This document shows, in pieces, positions 5,332 through 9,218 of a stretch of 9,218 nt of DNA. Under the pieces are notes generated by a model, which saw only the letters and a program-made list of their open reading frames with translations, was not told where the DNA came from and searched no databases. Source of the stretch: Chitinophagaceae bacterium UBA2789. Its GTDB lineage: Bacteria; Bacteroidota; Bacteroidia; Chitinophagales; Chitinophagaceae. The DNA is taken from the NCBI GenBank assembly GCA_002352145.1, contig DEHX01000118.1:1-9218 (forward strand). Reading direction: 5' to 3'. The first letter of the stretch is position 1. Each line of letters begins with the position of its first letter. The position numbers and the translations under genes are program-made.

Positions 5332-6744
5332 ATGCTTACCAATTCCAGTCAATACGTTTCTGACAAAACCGCAAAGGCATTTCTGTTGCTTTCTATCAGT
5401 TACCTTTTTTTTGGTTTGCTGCTGGGTATTATTGGAGGGATACAATACATTCTGCCCCCATTTTTGAAAGAGCAACTGGCCTTTCAAAAAACAAGGCCGC
5501 TGCATGTATATCTTGTAATCAGCTGGATATTCACAGCTGCACAAGCCGGCTTGTATTATTACCTTCCAAGAATCGCCAACAGACCAATTTACTGGCTGCA
5601 AGGTGCCCGGATACATTTTTATCTTCACGCATTAGTTTCTTTTTTTATAGTTGCTTGTTTTTTCCTTGGCTATTTTGGCGGAAGGGAATACCTCGAATTT
5701 CCACCGTTGCTGGGAGCTGTAATCTTGCTGTCTTGGGTACCCTTTGCCATCAACTTCTTTTTTACCCTGAAGCCTGATTATAAAAACGCACCTGTTTATA
5801 TCTGGAGCTGGTCAACGGGCATACTTTTCTTCTTTATTACACTGTCTGAGTCTTATTTATGGTTGCTTGATTATTTTCATACCAATATCGTAAGAGATGT
5901 AACGGTACAGTGGAAAGCCCTGGGCTCTATGGTGGGCAGTTGGAATATGCTGGTGTATGGTACCGGCATGTATGTCATGGAAAAAATGAGTGGTGACAAC
6001 AAAGCCAACCGCTCACCTCTTGCTTTCTTTTTTTATTTTCTCGGACTGACCAACCTGATGTTCAACTGGGGCCATCATACTTATATTGTGCCAGCAGCAC
6101 CCTGGGTTAAGACAGTAGCATATGTGATAAGTATGACGGAGTTGCTTATCCTTGGATATATCATTATGAAATGGAGAAAAACCATGACACAGGCTCGTAA
6201 AAATTATCATAACATACCTTATCGCCTGCTGTCTTATGCCGATATCTGGATATTTCTGAATCTATCACTGGCTATTGTCATCTCCGTTCCTTCCTGGAAT
6301 TACTATACCCACGGTACTCATATTACAGTAGCCCATGCTATGGGCACTACAATTGGCATCAATACTATGTTACTTTTTGCATCTGTATTCTATATTATTC
6401 AAAACGAAAATAAACCAGTATTTGAAAGAAGCAAACCTACAATCGGCTGGGGCATCCTCATCACAAATGTTTCGCTTCTACTGTTCTGGAGCTCTCTGCT
6501 AGGTAGCGGTCTGCTGAAGATTAGTGCTAAGCTCAACAATGAAGTATTTGCTTCTATAATGCAAAAAAGCCAGCCCTGGTTTAAACTTTTTGCTTATAGC
6601 GGTATCGCTATTTTCGTTGGTCTCTTTCTTTTAATTTTTACGGTTTATAAGACACTGGCCATCTACATCCAAAAGAAGCAATCAGTTGAAGAAGAGCTGG
6701 TTACCATCCACTCTCTTCATAAAGTTTCCGAAGAAAGGACCTGA
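5332..6744 (+). CDS. norB: Divergent NorB-like haem-copper oxidase family subunit with altered FeB site
   Basis: The 470-residue protein (cNOR NorB is about 465-475) has about 12 membrane helices. NorB ancestry is shown by NYYTHG (323-328) before helix X, GREYLEFP (117-124) matching the NorB GREFLEQP block that lies near the haems and the NorC contact, the His-His pair 248-249 in GHH, and Glu270, which matches a conserved helix VIII Glu. His58 fits one low-spin haem b ligand and His335 the proximal ligand of haem b3. Oddly, helix VI reads ALGSMVGSWNM. By alignment to cNOR HLWVEGVWE, the FeB His is Leu197 and the two Glu are Val201 and Asn205. The usual HxH of helix X is HAM, so the second low-spin haem ligand is Met337. 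NO reduction in the canonical way is therefore doubtful. It may be one of the non-canonical NOR families or serve another redox role. NorB-fold membership is firm; activity is unknown. Annotation pipelines may label it cbb3-type oxidase subunit I. Confidence 0.85.
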   Translation: MLTNSSQYVSDKTAKAFLLLSISYLFFGLLLGIIGGIQYILPPFLKEQLAFQKTRPLHVYLVISWIFTAAQAGLYYYLPRIANRPIYWLQGARIHFYLHALVSFFIVACFFLGYFGGREYLEFPPLLGAVILLSWVPFAINFFFTLKPDYKNAPVYIWSWSTGILFFFITLSESYLWLLDYFHTNIVRDVTVQWKALGSMVGSWNMLVYGTGMYVMEKMSGDNKANRSPLAFFFYFLGLTNLMFNWGHHTYIVPAAPWVKTVAYVISMTELLILGYIIMKWRKTMTQARKNYHNIPYRLLSYADIWIFLNLSLAIVISVPSWNYYTHGTHITVAHAMGTTIGINTMLLFASVFYIIQNENKPVFERSKPTIGWGILITNVSLLLFWSSLLGSGLLKISAKLNNEVFASIMQKSQPWFKLFAYSGIAIFVGLFLLIFTVYKTLAIYIQKKQSVEEELVTIHSLHKVSEERT

Positions 6745-6754
6745 TAAAAATCAG
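6741..6754 (+). promoter_or_regulatory. Perfect palindrome CTGAT-N4-ATCAG, candidate distal Crp/Fnr-type site
   Basis: CTGAT-AAAA-ATCAG is a perfect 5+5 inverted repeat overlapping the stop codon of the norB-like gene. It matches the Fnr consensus TTGAT-N4-ATCAA except at the outermost base of each half. Its centre is 22 bp, about two helical turns, upstream of the next palindrome. It could instead form a weak 5-bp RNA hairpin followed by TTTACTTTTTG, giving poor termination. Confidence 0.4.
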
Positions 6755-6761
6755 TTTACTT

Positions 6762-6777
6762 TTTGAGGTTGCTCAAA
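6762..6777 (+). promoter_or_regulatory. Perfect palindrome TTTGAG-N4-CTCAAA, candidate Crp/Fnr-type operator for the copper ATPase gene
   Basis: A perfect 6+6 inverted repeat, TTTGAG-GTTG-CTCAAA, lies between the norB-like gene and the copper ATPase gene. It contains TGA-N6-TCA and differs from the Fnr consensus TTGAT-N4-ATCAA by one base per half. If transcription starts near 6811, the centre is at about -41.5, the usual place for a class II Fnr activator. The regulator itself (Fnr, Dnr/Nnr or HcpR type) cannot be told from the site. Confidence 0.5.
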
Positions 6778-6798
6778 TACAGTGTTTTAACAGAGGAA

Positions 6799-6806
6799 TA
6801 CTTTAG
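6799..6806 (+). promoter_or_regulatory. Candidate -7 element of the copper ATPase gene promoter
   Basis: TACTTTAG matches the Bacteroidota -7 consensus TAnnTTTG at five of six fixed bases. A start near 6811 would give a leader of about 15 bases before the ATG at 6826. No good TTG -33 element sits at normal spacing, which fits an activator-dependent promoter with the palindrome at 6762-6777. Confidence 0.35.
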
Positions 6807-6825
6807 CGCCTTATTTTGGAAAGAT

Positions 6826-9218
6826 ATGCTTTCACCTGATCGTGTTACCAAAGAAAAAATTAGCTGTTATCACTGTGGTGAAACATGTCCAAACGATAAG
6901 ATACAGCTGGAAGAAAAGCATTTTTGCTGCGAAGGCTGTAAAATGGTTTTCCAGATTTTAAATGAGCATTCGCTCTGTGATTATTACTCACTGAATGAAA
7001 ATCCTGGTCTCAGTCAGCGGATTAAAGTACGAAAGGACAAATTTGCTTTCCTTGACGATGAAAAAATTCAGCTCCAGCTGGTCAGTTTTAAAGACAACAA
7101 ACAAATACATGTTACTTTCTACCTCCCGCAAATGCATTGCAGTTCCTGTTTGTATTTGCTGGAGAATTTGCATCGGCTTGATCCGGGTGTAGTTTCCAGC
7201 AAGGTCAATTTTACCCGCAAAGAAGTTGAAATCGTTTTACTCACAGCAAATACCAGCTTGAGAAAAGTAGCCGAAGTACTGACCAGCATCGGCTATGAGC
7301 CCTATATCAGCCTGAACGATTTGAAAGAAAAGCGTCCGGCAATTAACAAGAGCATGGTGTATCAATTAGGTATTGCTGGTTTTGCTTTTGGGAATATTAT
7401 GCTGATGAGTTTTCCGGAGTACCTGGGCATAGATGCCAGTGAAACCGGGCTCAGAGAAATATTCCGCTGGCTGAATTTCGGGCTCGCCATTCCTGTTCTT
7501 CTTTATTCGGCACTGCCTTTTTATCAGTCATCCTGGAAAAGCTTAAAACATAAATTCCTGAATATAGATGCACCTATTGCATTAGCCATTATCATCACCT
7601 TTGTAAGAAGTGCCTGGGAAGTACTAAGTGGAACTGGTGGAGGATATTTCGATTCAATGACAGGGATCGTTTTCTTTATGCTGGCTGGCAGGATTGTACA
7701 GGATAAGACCTACCGGCAGCTTTCGTTCGAAAGAGATTACACATCTTATTTCCCTATTGCTATTTCAGTACTTAAAGACAATAAGGAAGTTCCAACGACA
7801 TTACCGGAAATAAAACCTGGTGATACGCTACTGATACATAATGAAGAACTCATTCCTGCGGATGGTATATTGACAAAAGGAAAAGCATTTATTGATTATA
7901 GTTTTGTTACAGGCGAATCGTTACCTGTTTTAAAAGAAGTGGGAGAGCTGGTTTATGCAGGTGGCAAACAGACTGAGGGCAATATTGAAATATTGGTAGT
8001 AAAAGAAGTAGCACAAAGCTATCTGACTAAACTCTGGAACAGGGATGAGTTCCGGCAGGAAGAAACGAAATCAGTTTCATTTGTTCACCTGCTCAGCCGT
8101 TACTTTATATATGTAGTACTTACCATTGCCCTGGGCACTGCTATTTACTGGCAAATCAATGATCCTTCGAGGATATGGCCTGCAGTAACCGCCATATTCA
8201 TCATTGCTTGTCCCTGTGCCTTGTTACTATCCAATACTTTTACCAATGGAAATATTCTGAGAATACTCGGGAAGAACCGCTTTTACCTGCGTAATGCACA
8301 AACCATCGAAGACATTGCAGATATAGACCATATAGTATTTGATAAAACCGGTACCCTGACCACTACACAGCAACAGGATATTTCTTTTGAAGGCGAACTC
8401 CTTACCAGCAGTCAGCAAGAACTGGCAGCTGCATTAGCCATGCAATCTTCGCATCCGCTTAGTAAAGCCCTCTCTCTGCATCTTACTACTGGAATTCGAT
8501 ACAATGTAGAGAACTATAAAGAAACCCCCGGGCAGGGAATTGAAGGATTTATAGATAATATCCATGTAAAACTTGGTTCCTATAGCTTCGTAACCGGTAG
8601 CCAGAATCGCCAGGGTGGCACTGTAGTTTATTTAAGTATTGAAAACGAGTTACTGGGTTTTTTCAAATTCAGTAATCACTACAGGGATAATATATCTGCC
8701 TTTCTTGGCCAGATAAAAAGAAGCTACAGCATATCTGTTTTATCCGGAGATAATGATGCCGAAAAAGTAAATCTCCGGAAACTTCTGGGAGAAAAAGCCA
8801 CTCTCCTCTTCAATCAACAGCCGGAAGACAAATTGCAGTATATTCATGAATTACAGCGCTGCGGCAAAAAAGTAATGATGATTGGGGATGGCCTGAATGA
8901 TGCAGGGGCTTTAAAACAGGCTAATGTTGGCGTTGCTATTTCTGAGCAAAGCAACAATTTTACTCCTTCCAGCGATGCCATTATCGGGGCATCAGAATTA
9001 CCAAGACTGACCAAATTCATCAGCCTTTGCAAGGCTAATAAGAATATCGTGATAGCCAGTTTTGTTCTTTCTATTGTTTACAACATTATCGGTTTATCAT
9101 TTGCTGTACAGGGCACTTTGTCGCCCTTGATAGCTGCCATACTGATGCCGGCAAGTTCATTAAGCATTTTGTTGCTGACTTTTGGTAGCAGCAGTTGGTT
9201 AGCAAGGCAGATGAAACT
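6826..9218 (+). CDS. ccoI: CcoI-type P1B copper-transporting ATPase (3' end outside window)
   Basis: Exports Cu(I) across the inner membrane, in this subfamily mainly to supply copper for assembly of cbb3-type cytochrome oxidase. 797 codons are open to the window edge, close to the usual full length of about 800, so only a few residues are likely missing. The N-terminus has the Cys-rich domain of CcoI proteins: CYHCGETC (14-21) and CCEGC (34-38). An HMA-type metal-binding domain follows with MHCSSC (103-108). The ATPase core has TGES (362-365, actuator), the metal-site CPC in helix 6 (462-464), DKTGT with phosphorylated Asp506, the HP motif (543-544), and GDGLND (687-692). YN (752-753) and MPASS (774-778) in the last two helices fit Cu(I) specificity. 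The ATG at 6826 directly precedes the Cys-rich domain. It follows the norB-like gene by 81 bases that hold candidate regulatory sites. ccoS and ccoNO-type genes would be expected downstream. CopA-like detoxification is less likely because of the N-terminal domain. Confidence 0.93.
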   Translation, partial: MLSPDRVTKEKISCYHCGETCPNDKIQLEEKHFCCEGCKMVFQILNEHSLCDYYSLNENPGLSQRIKVRKDKFAFLDDEKIQLQLVSFKDNKQIHVTFYLPQMHCSSCLYLLENLHRLDPGVVSSKVNFTRKEVEIVLLTANTSLRKVAEVLTSIGYEPYISLNDLKEKRPAINKSMVYQLGIAGFAFGNIMLMSFPEYLGIDASETGLREIFRWLNFGLAIPVLLYSALPFYQSSWKSLKHKFLNIDAPIALAIIITFVRSAWEVLSGTGGGYFDSMTGIVFFMLAGRIVQDKTYRQLSFERDYTSYFPIAISVLKDNKEVPTTLPEIKPGDTLLIHNEELIPADGILTKGKAFIDYSFVTGESLPVLKEVGELVYAGGKQTEGNIEILVVKEVAQSYLTKLWNRDEFRQEETKSVSFVHLLSRYFIYVVLTIALGTAIYWQINDPSRIWPAVTAIFIIACPCALLLSNTFTNGNILRILGKNRFYLRNAQTIEDIADIDHIVFDKTGTLTTTQQQDISFEGELLTSSQQELAAALAMQSSHPLSKALSLHLTTGIRYNVENYKETPGQGIEGFIDNIHVKLGSYSFVTGSQNRQGGTVVYLSIENELLGFFKFSNHYRDNISAFLGQIKRSYSISVLSGDNDAEKVNLRKLLGEKATLLFNQQPEDKLQYIHELQRCGKKVMMIGDGLNDAGALKQANVGVAISEQSNNFTPSSDAIIGASELPRLTKFISLCKANKNIVIASFVLSIVYNIIGLSFAVQGTLSPLIAAILMPASSLSILLLTFGSSSWLARQMK

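Noticed and set aside
5326..5628. Open frame on the - strand opposite the start of the norB-like gene
   Set aside because: It lies wholly opposite a conserved membrane-protein gene and shows no domain or signal of its own; the same holds for antisense frames opposite nosL (1446-1811), nosF (3330-3644) and nosD (1887-2129).
5920..5946. Sequencing error or decay explaining the missing FeB ligands
   Set aside because: Three separate positions in helix VI and one in helix X differ by clean in-frame codons, while the rest of the protein is intact; this does not look like random decay.
5332..6744. Identity as cbb3 oxidase subunit CcoN
   Set aside because: The NYYTHG and GREYLEFP blocks and the NorC-type partner are NorB features, and the CcoN active-site blocks are not seen.

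Overview
The window is 9.2 kb of a Bacteroidota genome. The closest fit is a Chitinophagaceae- or Sphingobacteriia-type organism, but this rests on gene content and style only. The support is a NosZ of the Sec-exported (clade II) style, moderately AT-rich DNA, poor Shine-Dalgarno sequences, Bacteroidota-style -7 promoter elements, acidic lipoprotein tails and the gene order. Every gene I can support lies on the + strand. I see no tRNA, rRNA, CRISPR array, insertion sequence or attachment site, and no gene-free stretch longer than about 160 bases.

Bases 1-4786 form a nitrous oxide reductase (nos) cluster. It begins with the last 93 codons of nosZ, including the complete CuA site, followed by a strong 12-bp hairpin. 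Next is a FAS1 (fasciclin) lipoprotein, then a second GC-rich hairpin. It continues with an unusual nosL fused behind a four-helix membrane domain, then nosD, nosF and nosY, which are tightly packed (1-nt gap, ATGA overlap, 11-nt gap). NosL binds Cu(I) and NosDFY is the ABC-type machine that helps load copper into NosZ. The membrane-spanning NosR flavoprotein of clade I systems is absent from this part.

Bases 4948-6744 encode a NorC-like membrane cytochrome c and a NorB-like haem-copper-oxidase-family subunit. The NorC-like protein looks orthodox. The NorB-like protein keeps the fold, the Arg/Glu cluster and four conserved His, but lacks the usual helix VI FeB histidine and both helix VI glutamates. 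It also has Met where the second low-spin haem ligand (His) is expected. This is the most interesting item in the window: a divergent NO reductase, or a redox protein with another role, beside nosDFY.

Bases 6826-9218 encode a CcoI-type P1B copper ATPase, open at the window edge. Such genes usually precede ccoS and the cbb3 oxidase genes. Two perfect TGA-N6-TCA palindromes of Crp/Fnr type lie just upstream, with centres 22 bp apart and the nearer one about 41.5 bp before a plausible start point. This suggests control by low oxygen or NO. Overall the window joins N2O reduction, a probable NO-related complex and copper supply for respiratory metalloenzymes.
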